Assembly (NCBI RefSeq): GCF_031177825.1
Contig: NZ_JAPSKE010000019.1
Coordinates: 1-64,000 of the forward strand
From: Paenibacillus sp.
GTDB taxonomy: Bacteria > Bacillota > Bacilli > Paenibacillales > YIM-B00363
Length of the DNA: 64,000 nucleotides
Direction: 5' to 3'
Position 1 is the first letter of the stretch. Each line of letters begins with the position of its first letter. Below are positions 24,839-32,797 of this stretch, piece after piece. Below the pieces are notes generated by a model that did no database searches, was not told the origin of the DNA, and saw only the letters and a program-made list of their open reading frames with translations. Both the position numbers and the translations under genes were made by a program.

Positions 24839-25768
24839 GTGAAGTTGGATCGGTTGCTCGCGATTACGATGACCTTATTGAATCAACCGCGAGTGAGCGC
24901 GACGGAGCTGGCGAAGCGGTTCGAGGTGTCGCTGCGCACCATCTACAGGGATATGGAATCGATCAACCAAGCGGGCATTCCGATCGTGTCGTTCGCGGGC
25001 TCCGACGGCGGATACGAGATTATGCCGGGATATCGGTTGGAGAAGCAAGTGCTCTCGCTCGACGACTTCTCCTCGATCTATGCCGCGCTTCGCGGCGTAC
25101 GTTCGGTCGCGGAAGGCTCCTTCCCCGGAGGGCTGCTGGATCGCATCGGCGCGCTCATGTCCGAGGGCGCGAAGGCTTCGGAGCGAGCCTCTCTGGATAT
25201 CGATCTGACTCCGGCTCCGAACGATAGGGAGAAGATCGCCGAGCTTCACGAGACCATTAAAGCGCTGCATCTCGTCCGATTCGCGTATACGGATCAGAAG
25301 GGGGCGGAGACGGAGCGCACGATCGAGCCGATGGGGCTGTTTCTTAAGGGGTTCGCGTGGTACCTCTACGGCTTCTGCCTTGCTCGGCGGGATGTTCGGG
25401 TGTTTCGCTTGTCCCGCATGTCGGACATTCGGCGGCAGCCGCAGACGTTCCTTCGAAGAGACATTACGCTGAAGGACGTAGAGGATCGGTTCATGAGCCA
25501 AGCCGACTTCGCCAGGGTCGGCGCGGTGTTGCGCTTCGCTCCGGAAGCGAAGGCAAGGGTGAAGGACGAATTCGGGTACGACCGAATCGATACGAATGCG
25601 GACGGGACCGTGTCGGTCGCCGCCCGCTTTTCTTCGATGGAACGCGCCGTGCAGAAGATTCTGAGCTACAGCGGCGACGTGGAGGTCTTGGGGCCGCCGG
25701 AGCTGATTGCGGAGCTGCGGCGGCATGTTCGAGCCTTAGCTCGCCTCTATCAAGTGGGCATCGATTGA
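24839..25768 (+). CDS. WYL-domain transcriptional regulator (YafY-like)
   Basis: A 309-residue regulator. The N-terminus is an HTH_11 winged helix (LDRLLAITMTLLNQPRVSA, then TELAKRFEVSLRTIYRDME). The WYL domain runs from about residue 140 to 215 with RTIEPMGLFLKGFAWYLYGF, and the C-terminal WCX-like part ends RALARLYQ. GTG start. Such proteins are usually repressors or activators responding to nucleic-acid or small-molecule ligands. It follows the AlkZ-like gene in the same direction by 70 bases and may regulate it. Confidence 0.85.
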   Translation: MKLDRLLAITMTLLNQPRVSATELAKRFEVSLRTIYRDMESINQAGIPIVSFAGSDGGYEIMPGYRLEKQVLSLDDFSSIYAALRGVRSVAEGSFPGGLLDRIGALMSEGAKASERASLDIDLTPAPNDREKIAELHETIKALHLVRFAYTDQKGAETERTIEPMGLFLKGFAWYLYGFCLARRDVRVFRLSRMSDIRRQPQTFLRRDITLKDVEDRFMSQADFARVGAVLRFAPEAKARVKDEFGYDRIDTNADGTVSVAARFSSMERAVQKILSYSGDVEVLGPPELIAELRRHVRALARLYQVGID

Positions 25769-25787
25769 AGAGCCGGTCCGGGCCGGT

Positions 25788-26279
25788 CTACATCGGCATC
25801 GGCGTAGGCGTCGGGGCCGGATAGCCGGCATCGCCGTACTTCGCGTCGATCGTCTCGCGAATTTCCTTCAAAGAGAGCCCTTCCTTCTTCAGGACGGCCG
25901 CTTCCACGGCGATCTCGATGCAGACGGCGCAGCGCGTGCCGTGGTCGTCCCAGACGACGGCGCCGTCTTCTTTCGCCTCGGCGATGAAGCAGTTCAGGTT
26001 GCTGCGGTGCCCGGCGCTCTCGCCGCAGCCGCAGTAGCAAGGTATCGATGCAAGTACGTCGATGCTGTGGCCGGCGATCAGATACGCGTTCCGAATCGCC
26101 TGCGGCTGTCCGTCCAAGAAAGCAGGGAGCGTCTCGAAGGACGCAGTCGCTTCCTGCAAGTCTCCGTCGGCGGTATGACGGGAGTCGTGCGCATGCTCGT
26201 CCGATGCCGCGCCGCCCGAGCAGCCGGCGATCGCCAGCGAAGCCAAGATCGGCAGCGCGGCGGATTTCTTCCAATTCAT
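25788..26279 (-). CDS. PCYCGC-motif lipoprotein
   Basis: A 163-residue lipoprotein. The signal peptide ends in LAIAGC (lipobox), then a His-containing linker DEHAHDSRHTAD. IPCYCGCGESAGH is the signature PCYCGC, followed by SNLNCF and TRCAVCIEIA, so six conserved Cys plus His could bind a metal. The family is common in Bacillus-type genomes and is of unknown function. The start overlaps the stop of the cation diffusion facilitator upstream (ATGA), so the two are translationally coupled, which suggests a metal-handling role outside the membrane. Confidence 0.88.
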   Translation of the reverse strand: MNWKKSAALPILASLAIAGCSGGAASDEHAHDSRHTADGDLQEATASFETLPAFLDGQPQAIRNAYLIAGHSIDVLASIPCYCGCGESAGHRSNLNCFIAEAKEDGAVVWDDHGTRCAVCIEIAVEAAVLKKEGLSLKEIRETIDAKYGDAGYPAPTPTPMPM

Positions 26280-27202
26280 CGCTCATCCTCCAACATAGGT
26301 TCGATATGAATATGGACGTTGGATACGTCGTGTTTCTCGTTGATTTTCGCTTCGATCCGCTCTGTGATCGCATGGCTCTCGATGACGGACAGATGCGGAT
26401 TGACCGTCACCGTCACGTCTACATACGTCTGGTTGCCGAGCGCGCGCGCCTTCAAGTCGACGATCCCCTTCACGCCTTTCGTGGAGCCGATCGTCTTCTT
26501 GATTTCTTGGAGCTTCTCGTCGTCGAAGCCGTCCGTGAGCGAATGCGTCGCATCCCGGAAGATGTCCCACGCGGTCTTGCCTATGAGCGCGCCGACGACG
26601 ATCGCCGCGAACGGGTCCAGCCACGGCATGCCGTATTGGGCGCCGAGGATGCCGACGAAGGCGCCGACGCTGACGAACGCGTCGGAGCGGTTGTCCTGCG
26701 CCGCCGCCCGCACGGCCTGGCTGTTGATCCGTTCGGCGATGCGTCGATTATATAGAAACACCGCGTACATCACAACCGCGCACGCGAGCGCCGTCCAAGC
26801 CGCCAACGGATCCGGCGCCGCCTGCGCGGGCCGTCCGAGCTTCGCCGCCGCATCGAACAACACCTGGAGCCCGACGGCCGCCATCAAGAACGACGCGATC
26901 AGCGCGGCGACCGTCTCGGCGCGGTAATGGCCGTACCGGTGATCCTGATCTGCGGGCTTCCGGGAGATGCGCAGCCCGATCAACACCGCGACGGAGGCCG
27001 CGATGTCGGTCACATTGTTCCAGCCGTCCGCAGCCAGCGCTTCCGAGCCCGCGGTACATCCGATCAGCAGCTTGCAGGCCGAGAGGATGGCATAGGCGAA
27101 GATGCTGAGCCAGACGCCCTTCTCCCCGGTCCGTGTATCCCTGTATGATGTATCCACCGTCGTCCGCTCCCACCCGTTCGAAAAAAATTGTCTTCCCATC
27201 AT
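26276..27202 (-). CDS. Cation diffusion facilitator (CDF) transporter
   Basis: A 308-residue CDF transporter with six predicted helices and a cytoplasmic C-terminal domain. ALAADGWNNVTDIAASVAV (Asp pair in TM2), HRYGHYRAETVAALIASF (conserved after TM2), and AQDNRSDAFVSVGAF (HDxxD-type metal site in TM5, here with Gln before Asp) support it. The N-terminal His of the TM5 site is therefore missing, which suggests Mn or Fe rather than Zn preference. I choose the ATG at 27202, six bases after GAGGAGGG; an adjacent ATG is equivalent. It exports divalent cations for protons. Confidence 0.85.
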   Translation of the reverse strand: MMGRQFFSNGWERTTVDTSYRDTRTGEKGVWLSIFAYAILSACKLLIGCTAGSEALAADGWNNVTDIAASVAVLIGLRISRKPADQDHRYGHYRAETVAALIASFLMAAVGLQVLFDAAAKLGRPAQAAPDPLAAWTALACAVVMYAVFLYNRRIAERINSQAVRAAAQDNRSDAFVSVGAFVGILGAQYGMPWLDPFAAIVVGALIGKTAWDIFRDATHSLTDGFDDEKLQEIKKTIGSTKGVKGIVDLKARALGNQTYVDVTVTVNPHLSVIESHAITERIEAKINEKHDVSNVHIHIEPMLEDER

Positions 27203-27388
27203 ACTTCGCCCTCCTCGGGTGGGTCTAGAGAAACAGTGTTGACCCGCGCGCAGAAAGCAGGGGACAAACAACAAAGTTGCCCGGGGTCAAAGAAGGTCGA
27301 TAATCAAATCCGCGTTTGACCGAACGAAAAATCCGGAGTAACATAGGATATAATCAAATCAATATTAGAGTGAGGATGGCGAGTCCGG

Positions 27389-27769
27389 GTGAAACGCGAA
27401 CCTGTGAAAGACACGTGCGAGTTGTACTGCTACGACGAGGCGAAGGTCCGGCGGGTACAAAGCTTGCTAAAGGAACAAGATATATCCAGGATGGCGAGTC
27501 TGTTCAAGGCGATCGCCGACGAGACGCGGCTGAAGGTCGTGTACGCGCTGAGCCAGGAAGAGGAGCTGTGCGTCTGCGACGTGGCGAACGTAACCGGCTC
27601 TTCGCTCGCGACGGCCTCGCATCATCTGCGGACGTTGGGGCGGTTGAACGTGGTGAAGTACCGCAAGGAAGGGAAGCTGGCCTTCTATTCGCTGCACGAC
27701 GCGGAGGTGCGCCGGCTCGTCGAGCTGGCGTCGACGCATACGCGGGAGATGATGAGCGTTGGAAAATGA
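27389..27769 (+). CDS. cadC: ArsR/SmtB family metal-responsive repressor, CadC type
   Basis: A 126-residue winged helix. KDTCELYCYDE at the N-terminus and ELCVCDVANVTG before the recognition helix supply the four Cys of the CadC sensing site (Cys-x3-Cys plus Cys-x-Cys), typical for Cd, Pb or Zn. GSSLATASHHLRTL is the recognition helix. The last codons overlap the TTG start of the ATPase. TATAAT at 27349-27354 is a likely -10, and ATAATCAAAT at 27299-27308 is repeated at 27350-27359, which may be part of the operator. Metal binding releases DNA and lets the export operon be transcribed. Confidence 0.9.
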   Translation: MKREPVKDTCELYCYDEAKVRRVQSLLKEQDISRMASLFKAIADETRLKVVYALSQEEELCVCDVANVTGSSLATASHHLRTLGRLNVVKYRKEGKLAFYSLHDAEVRRLVELASTHTREMMSVGK

Positions 27770-29885
27770 CAAGACCGTATATCGCGTGCAAGGTTTCACA
27801 TGTACGAACTGCGCGGGCCGCTTCGAACGGAACGTCAAAGCGCTCCCCGGCGTCCGAGACGCGCAGGTGAACTTCGGCGCCGCGAAGCTGACTGTCGTCG
27901 GGAGCGCGACGATCGAGGAGCTCGAGCGGGCGGGATCGTTCGACAGCTTGAGGGTGGCGCCGGAGAAGGCGCGCGTCGAAGCGAGGCGGGAGCCGTTCTG
28001 GAGCAAACACGGCCGCGTTCTTGCCTCCGCCGCGCTCCTGGCCGTCGGTTGGCTTCTAGGAGAGCAGGCCGGCGAGGGGAGCTTGCCCTCGGTCGTCGCT
28101 TACGGCGCCGCCATCCTCGTCGGAGGATACGGGCTGTTTCGCAACGGACTGCGCAATTTGTTCCGCCTGCAATTCGAGATGAATACGCTCATGACGATCG
28201 CGGTCCTCGGCGCGGCCGCGATCGGGGAGTGGGGCGAAGGCGCGACGGTGGTCATCTTGTTCGCGATCAGCGAAGCGTTGGAACGATTCTCGATGGACAA
28301 CGCCCGGCGGTCCATTAGATCCCTTATGAATCTCGCGCCGAAGGAAGCGTTGATTCGCCGAAACGGCGCGGAGCTGTCGGTACCGGTCGAGGATATTCGC
28401 GTCGGGGATACGATGATCGTGAAGCCCGGACAGAAGCTCGCGATGGACGGCGTCGTCTCGAAAGGCGTCTCGACCGTGAATCAAGCGGCCATCACGGGCG
28501 AGTCGATGCCCGCGTCGAAGAAGGCGGGCGACGAGGTGTACGCGGGCACGCTGAACGAAGAGGGGCTGTTGGAGGTTCGGGTCACCAAGACCGCCGAGGA
28601 TACGACGATCTCGAAGATCATACACTTGGTGGAGGAGGCGCAGGCCGAGCGCGCGCCGTCGCAAGCGTTCGTCGACCGGTTCGCGAAGATTTACACGCCT
28701 GCGATTTTGCTCGCCGCTCTGCTTACCGCGGTCGCGCCTCCCTTGGCGATCGGGGGCGATTGGGGGGAGTGGGCGTATCGCGGCTTGGCGCTGCTCGTCG
28801 TCGGCTGCCCGTGCGCGCTGGTCATCTCTACGCCGATCTCGATCGTGACGGCGATCGGCCACGCGGCGCGGCGCGGCGTGCTGATCAAGGGCGGCATCCA
28901 TCTGGAGGAGGCGGGACGGATCGTCGCGGTCGCCTTCGATAAGACCGGTACGCTAACGGAAGGCAAACCTCGGGTGACGGATCTGCTCGTCTTCGGCCGA
29001 TTGTCCGAGACGGAGGCGCTCGCCGTCGCCGCCGCGTTGGAGAAGCGCTCCGGGCACCCGCTCGCGTCTGCGATCCTGCGGAAGGCGGAGGAAGAGGGCG
29101 TTGGACTCGGGAGCGAGGCGTCGTCGTTCCGGTCGCTGACCGGCAAGGGCGTGAGCGGGGAAATCGGCGGTCGGTCGTATTACTTCGGAAGTCCGAGCTT
29201 GTTCGCCGAGCTGCATGGCTCCCTGGAGCCGGTCGTCGCGAAGCGTATCGCCGATCTCCAGGGGGAAGGAAAGACGGTTATGGCGCTCGGAACGGCCGAG
29301 CGGATCGAGGCGGCGATCGCGGTCGCCGACGAACTCCGTCCGTCCGGCGGCGCCGCGATACGGGAGCTGCACGAGCTTGGACTGCGCGAGACGGCGATGC
29401 TCACCGGGGACAATAGAGCCGCAGCCGCCTCGATCGGCCGACGGCTCGGCATCGCTGAGGTCGCGGCGGAGCTGCTGCCGCAGCAGAAGCTGGACGCGGT
29501 CAAGTCGCTTCGCGCGAAGTACGGCCGCGTCGCCATGGTGGGCGACGGAGTGAACGACGCGCCGGCGCTCGCGGCCTCCACGGTCGGCATCGCCATGGGC
29601 GGGGCCGGTACGGATACGGCGCTGGAGACGGCCGATATCGTTCTGATGGGGGACGACTTGCGCATGATCCCGTATACGATGCGCCTAGGCCGTAAGACAT
29701 TGGCCGTCATTCGGCAGAATATCGCCTTCTCGCTGGCGATCAAGCTGGCGGCGCTGCTGCTTATCGTACCCGGGTGGCTGACGCTGTGGATGGCCGTCTT
29801 TGCGGATATGGGCGCTACGCTGATCGTCACGCTCAATAGCTTGCGGCTGCTTCGCATGAAGGAGAAGGCGGAGGAGCGTACCTGA
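27759..29885 (+). CDS. cadA: P1B-type heavy-metal ATPase, CadA-like
   Basis: A 708-residue heavy-metal P-type ATPase. GFTCTNCAGRFE is a single N-terminal heavy-metal-binding domain. VGCPCALVIS is the membrane Cys-Pro-Cys, FDKTGTLTEG the phosphorylation site, TGESMP the actuator and GDGVNDAPAL the hinge. RSGHPLASA is the nucleotide-binding HP motif. The pattern fits the Cd/Zn/Pb branch. TTG start inside the end of cadC, preceded by GGGAG. The operon with cadC gives metal-induced efflux. No duplication of the metal-binding domain is seen. Confidence 0.92.
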   Translation: MENDKTVYRVQGFTCTNCAGRFERNVKALPGVRDAQVNFGAAKLTVVGSATIEELERAGSFDSLRVAPEKARVEARREPFWSKHGRVLASAALLAVGWLLGEQAGEGSLPSVVAYGAAILVGGYGLFRNGLRNLFRLQFEMNTLMTIAVLGAAAIGEWGEGATVVILFAISEALERFSMDNARRSIRSLMNLAPKEALIRRNGAELSVPVEDIRVGDTMIVKPGQKLAMDGVVSKGVSTVNQAAITGESMPASKKAGDEVYAGTLNEEGLLEVRVTKTAEDTTISKIIHLVEEAQAERAPSQAFVDRFAKIYTPAILLAALLTAVAPPLAIGGDWGEWAYRGLALLVVGCPCALVISTPISIVTAIGHAARRGVLIKGGIHLEEAGRIVAVAFDKTGTLTEGKPRVTDLLVFGRLSETEALAVAAALEKRSGHPLASAILRKAEEEGVGLGSEASSFRSLTGKGVSGEIGGRSYYFGSPSLFAELHGSLEPVVAKRIADLQGEGKTVMALGTAERIEAAIAVADELRPSGGAAIRELHELGLRETAMLTGDNRAAAASIGRRLGIAEVAAELLPQQKLDAVKSLRAKYGRVAMVGDGVNDAPALAASTVGIAMGGAGTDTALETADIVLMGDDLRMIPYTMRLGRKTLAVIRQNIAFSLAIKLAALLLIVPGWLTLWMAVFADMGATLIVTLNSLRLLRMKEKAEERT

Positions 29886-29911
29886 GGGAAGCGAGGGCGC
29901 CGCGATAAACC

Positions 29912-29969
29912 AACGAGCCGCCGAGGGCAAGGAACAAGCCCGTTCCTCCCTTCGACGGTTCGTTTTTTT
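29912..29969 (+). terminator. Rho-independent terminator with extended stem
   Basis: AACGAGCCGCCGAGGG pairs with CCCTTCGACGGTTCGTT (G-U pairs and one bulge), with an inner AGGAAC/GTTCCT hairpin, followed by seven T. It ends the cadCA operon. Confidence 0.85.
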
Positions 29970-29999
29970 GCCGATGCGGCATCCTAGACTTGTCCGTCG

Positions 30000-30287
30000 C
30001 TATCTCCGTATATTGTTTCGGAGGATGGCGTCGAGCAATTCGGCGACGCTGATCTCGCCGAGCTCGGCCGCGATCTGATCTGCCTTCGTCCGCTTCCGAA
30101 TGGAGCCTTGAAGAACGATCTCAACGGTTAGGTCTTTGTCGATCAAGACGGAGATGACTTCCAATGAATTGGAAAGCAGCCCGATGACGACCGCGAGCTG
30201 CTGCGGCGTAAGCTGCGGATCGGAGGGCTTCTTCTTCCCGTTTCCGTACCCTTTGCCGTTTCCATTTCCGTTCCCGCGTTTGCGCAT
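30000..30287 (-). CDS. Small conserved-looking protein, probable sporulation gene
   Basis: A 95-residue protein: a basic, Gly/Asn-rich N-terminus (MRKRGNGNGNGKGYGNGKKK) then a compact helical region DPQLTPQQLAVVIGLLSNS and VEIVLQGSIRKRTKADQIA ending ELLDAILRNNIRR. Start is the ATG after GGGGAGG; the longer frame upstream crosses the neighbouring small gene. It is the second gene of a unit driven by a SigK-like promoter, 17 bases after a 41-residue membrane peptide. I do not recognise the family, though a role in the spore is suggested by the promoter. Confidence 0.65.
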   Translation of the reverse strand: MRKRGNGNGNGKGYGNGKKKPSDPQLTPQQLAVVIGLLSNSLEVISVLIDKDLTVEIVLQGSIRKRTKADQIAAELGEISVAELLDAILRNNIRR

Positions 30288-30303
30288 GACCTCCCCACCT
30301 TGG

Positions 30304-30429
30304 CTACACGATGACCGTATCGATGACGTCTCCGTCGTTTTCGTCCGCGCCGATGCCCATGACAAGGGAATAGATGACGACGGCAATGACAATGATCGTA
30401 ATGATCCTTTTCTTCTCCTCATCGCTCAT
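30304..30429 (-). CDS. 41-residue single-pass membrane peptide
   Basis: Too short for a standard ORF screen. MSDEEKKRIITIIVIAVVIY then SLVMGIGADENDGDVIDTVIV. One transmembrane helix (about residues 9-26) follows a charged N-terminus and precedes an acidic tail. ATG preceded by AGGTGAT. It is the first gene of a two-gene minus-strand unit with a SigK-like promoter 42 bases upstream. The function is unknown; small membrane peptides of this type are common in sporulation operons. Confidence 0.6.
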   Translation of the reverse strand: MSDEEKKRIITIIVIAVVIYSLVMGIGADENDGDVIDTVIV

Positions 30430-30470
30430 CCGCGATCACCTACTGGATGTTGTGGATAATGAATCGTTAT

Positions 30471-30498
30471 CATCATATGACGGGAGAGCGAGGGAGGT
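30471..30498 (-). promoter_or_regulatory. SigK-like promoter of the small-gene pair
   Basis: Minus strand AC (30498-30497), 17 bases, CATATGATG (30479-30471). Same CATATNNTG form as three other candidates in this window. Confidence 0.55.
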
Positions 30499-30549
30499 GA
30501 TAAAGCCCTTCGCGATGCAAAAATGTCATAAATATGCACTCGTATGCAA

Positions 30550-30600
30550 TTGAGCCCTGCGTTCATTCTATGATACAATTATAAGGCGATCTTATAATTG
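30550..30600 (+). promoter_or_regulatory. Promoter and 10-bp inverted repeat upstream of the antiporter operon
   Basis: TTGAGC at 30550-30555 and TACAAT at 30574-30579 are 18 bases apart. CAATTATAAG at 30576-30585 and CTTATAATTG at 30591-30600 form a perfect 10-bp inverted repeat with spacer GCGAT, covering the predicted start of transcription. It could be an operator or a 5' hairpin. A second -10-like TATAAT at 30593 lies in the repeat. Confidence 0.5.
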
Positions 30601-30628
30601 ACCATACTTATGAAAATGAGGGGATGGA

Positions 30629-31003
30629 ATGGCTGTCCGAATGAAACCATTGCTACGTTCCCTTCAGATGATATTATTTTTAATTATATTCGTATTTGCG
30701 CCTCTAACCCCGTTCATGTTACAGGAAGCGTATCTTCAAAAGTCCGCGGAATTGGAGCATGGGCATCCGATCGATGCGCATGTCGTCGATAAGCACCTCC
30801 CCGTACGGCAGAAGATGCTGTCGGCTCCTCTGATGTATTTCCTGTTTTTCGTCTTATCCCTTGCGTCGATAGCAATCGGCTATCGCATGATTCTTTATCT
30901 ATATCATCCCGAGATCTTCTTGCTTCGGAAGATCGTTCTGCTGCGCCCGATCAAGTTTACCTCGACTTACGTGGACGTCTCCTTCGACAAGCGACGGAAG
31001 TGA
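30629..31003 (+). CDS. Two-helix membrane protein preceding a K+/H+ antiporter
   Basis: A 124-residue protein with hydrophobic segments at about residues 10-31 (LQMILFLIIFVFAPLTPFML) and 70-92 (LMYFLFFVLSLASIAIGYRM), and basic ends. ATG after GAGGGG. It has no motif I recognise. It is 36 bases upstream of the KhtU-like antiporter, in the position of khtS of Bacillus subtilis khtSTU, but I cannot show homology. A regulatory or assembly role for the antiporter is the simplest guess. Confidence 0.6.
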   Translation: MAVRMKPLLRSLQMILFLIIFVFAPLTPFMLQEAYLQKSAELEHGHPIDAHVVDKHLPVRQKMLSAPLMYFLFFVLSLASIAIGYRMILYLYHPEIFLLRKIVLLRPIKFTSTYVDVSFDKRRK

Positions 31004-31039
31004 CTCGCTCTCGGATAAAGAAGGAGGAATTAACATTGT

Positions 31040-32257
31040 ATGGACCATATGATCTTTGAAGTCGGCACGGCCATGCTGCTCGTAGCGATCGCATCGCTGC
31101 TTGCCGGCAAGCTGAAGTTTTCCATTATTCCTTTTTTAATCATCCTTGGAATGGTCGTCGGCCCGCATGCGCCGAAGCTCGGCATCTTGGATTTCACCTT
31201 CATCCACAGCCAAGAAGTCATCTCGTTCCTCGGACGCATCGGGGTGCTCTTCTTGTTATTTTATATCGGACTCGAATTTTCCGTGTCCAAGCTGGTCAAG
31301 TCCGGGCGGAACATCGTCTTCGGGGGAACCGTATACGTCGCGCTCAATTTCGTCATCGGGCTCGCGTACGGGTTCCTGACCGACTTTCCGCTCTACGAGA
31401 CGCTGATCATCGCCGGGATGCTGTCCGTGTCGTCCACGGCGATCGTGGCCAAGGTGCTCGTCGATCTGCGACGCACGGGCAACGCGGAGACCGAATTGAT
31501 TCTGGGAATGATCCTGTTCGACGACCTGTTCCTTGCGGTCTTCCTGTCGATCATGTCGGGCTTGCTGCTCGGAGGAGCGACGTCCGTCGGCGGCGTTCTG
31601 ATGTCCGTGGGAATCTCCATCGGATATATGCTCTTATTCTTCATTATCGCGAGGAAAGGCGCGCCCCTGCTCAATAAGCTGTTAAATATTTCGTCGAACG
31701 AAATCTTCATCATCGTCGTATTCGCCTCGTTGTTCTTCATCGCCGGTTTCTCCGAGAAGCTGCACGTCGCGGAGGCGATCGGGGCGCTGCTGTTCGGCCT
31801 CGCGCTGTCGGAGACGGAGCACAGCAAGCGGATCGAGCATCTCGTCGTTCCGTTCCGCGATTTCTTCGGCGCGATCTTCTTCTTCAGCTTCGGCCTCGGG
31901 ATCGATCCGCTTACCCTGGGCGACGCCGCATGGCTCGCGATCGGGGCCGTCTTGCTGACGATAGCGGCGAATATGGTGGCCGGCATGATCGCGGGCCGGA
32001 AGGCCGGTCTTTCCCACAAGGCGTCGACCAACATCGGACTGACCGTCATGGCTCGCGGGGAATTTACGATTATCGTGGCCAATCTGGGCCTCTCCGCCGG
32101 ATTGATGCCGCTGTTGAAGCCGTTTTCCGCATTGTACGTTTTAATCCTGGCGATCGTCGGGCCTTTGTTGGCAAAAGAATCGAAGCCTATATATAATGGC
32201 TTAAACAAATTGTTCCGATGGCGCAAGCCGCAAGAGAAAGTTAAAAACTTAGGCTGA
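31040..32257 (+). CDS. K+/H+ antiporter, CPA2 family (KhtU/Kef-like)
   Basis: A 405-residue CPA2 exchanger with about 12 helices and no C-terminal RCK domain. LLFYIGLEFS, MLSVSSTAIVAKVLVDL, GMILFDDLFLAVFLS (Asp pair in the transport helix) and VMARGEFTIIVANLGL are the family blocks. Length and missing RCK domain match KhtU (YhaU) of Bacillus, which needs the separate RCK_C subunit KhtT. The 170-residue gene downstream supplies one. Role is K+ efflux in exchange for protons, often under electrophile or c-di-AMP control. ATG is preceded by GGAGG, about 16 bases upstream, so the ribosome-site spacing is loose. Confidence 0.85.
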   Translation: MDHMIFEVGTAMLLVAIASLLAGKLKFSIIPFLIILGMVVGPHAPKLGILDFTFIHSQEVISFLGRIGVLFLLFYIGLEFSVSKLVKSGRNIVFGGTVYVALNFVIGLAYGFLTDFPLYETLIIAGMLSVSSTAIVAKVLVDLRRTGNAETELILGMILFDDLFLAVFLSIMSGLLLGGATSVGGVLMSVGISIGYMLLFFIIARKGAPLLNKLLNISSNEIFIIVVFASLFFIAGFSEKLHVAEAIGALLFGLALSETEHSKRIEHLVVPFRDFFGAIFFFSFGLGIDPLTLGDAAWLAIGAVLLTIAANMVAGMIAGRKAGLSHKASTNIGLTVMARGEFTIIVANLGLSAGLMPLLKPFSALYVLILAIVGPLLAKESKPIYNGLNKLFRWRKPQEKVKNLG

Positions 32258-32282
32258 GTTGGAAACGGAGGATGTGTTGAAG

Positions 32283-32771
32283 ATGAGTACGATTCGGGAA
32301 TCGGATCTGCCGGGGATCGGTAAGAAGTTCCAGGTAGAGACCAGATCTGGAGATAAAATCGTAATCGTGATCCATGACGACGGAAGGCGAGAGATTTACC
32401 ACTTCGAAGACGACGATCCGGAAGAGACGATCTCGCAAGTGACGCTGGAGGACGAGGAAGCGAGACAGATCGCGGCCATCATCGGCGGGATGAACTACAA
32501 GCCGAAAGCGCTGGAGACGATCGAGGTATCGCTGGAGGGGCTCGTCATCGAGTGGAGCAAGGTGGAATCGCACTATAAGAGCGTCGGCAAGTCGATCGCC
32601 GAGCTGCAGGTGCGCCAGCGGACGGGCGCTACGATTCTTGCCGTCGTCGAGAAGCAGAAGCAGAAGATCAATCCGGGACCGGACGATCGTCTGGAAGCCG
32701 AGACGACGGTCGTCATGGCGGGCGAGCGGAAGCAAATCAAGCTGCTGAAGGATTTATTGATGAACGGATAG
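32283..32771 (+). CDS. RCK_C/TrkA-C regulatory subunit of the antiporter (KhtT-like)
   Basis: A 162-residue protein. The start is the ATG 11 bases after GGAGG. The N-terminal half begins RESDLPGIGKKFQVETRSGD, as in KhtT, and the C-terminal half (SVGKSIAELQVRQRTGATILAV) is the RCK_C ligand-binding domain. It lies 26 bases after the antiporter and is likely the cytosolic subunit that gates K+/H+ exchange in response to a ligand such as c-di-AMP. Order here is membrane protein, antiporter, regulator, unlike the khtSTU order. Confidence 0.83.
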   Translation: MSTIRESDLPGIGKKFQVETRSGDKIVIVIHDDGRREIYHFEDDDPEETISQVTLEDEEARQIAAIIGGMNYKPKALETIEVSLEGLVIEWSKVESHYKSVGKSIAELQVRQRTGATILAVVEKQKQKINPGPDDRLEAETTVVMAGERKQIKLLKDLLMNG

Positions 32772-32797
32772 CGGGAGGAACGAAGAGGAGGGATGGC

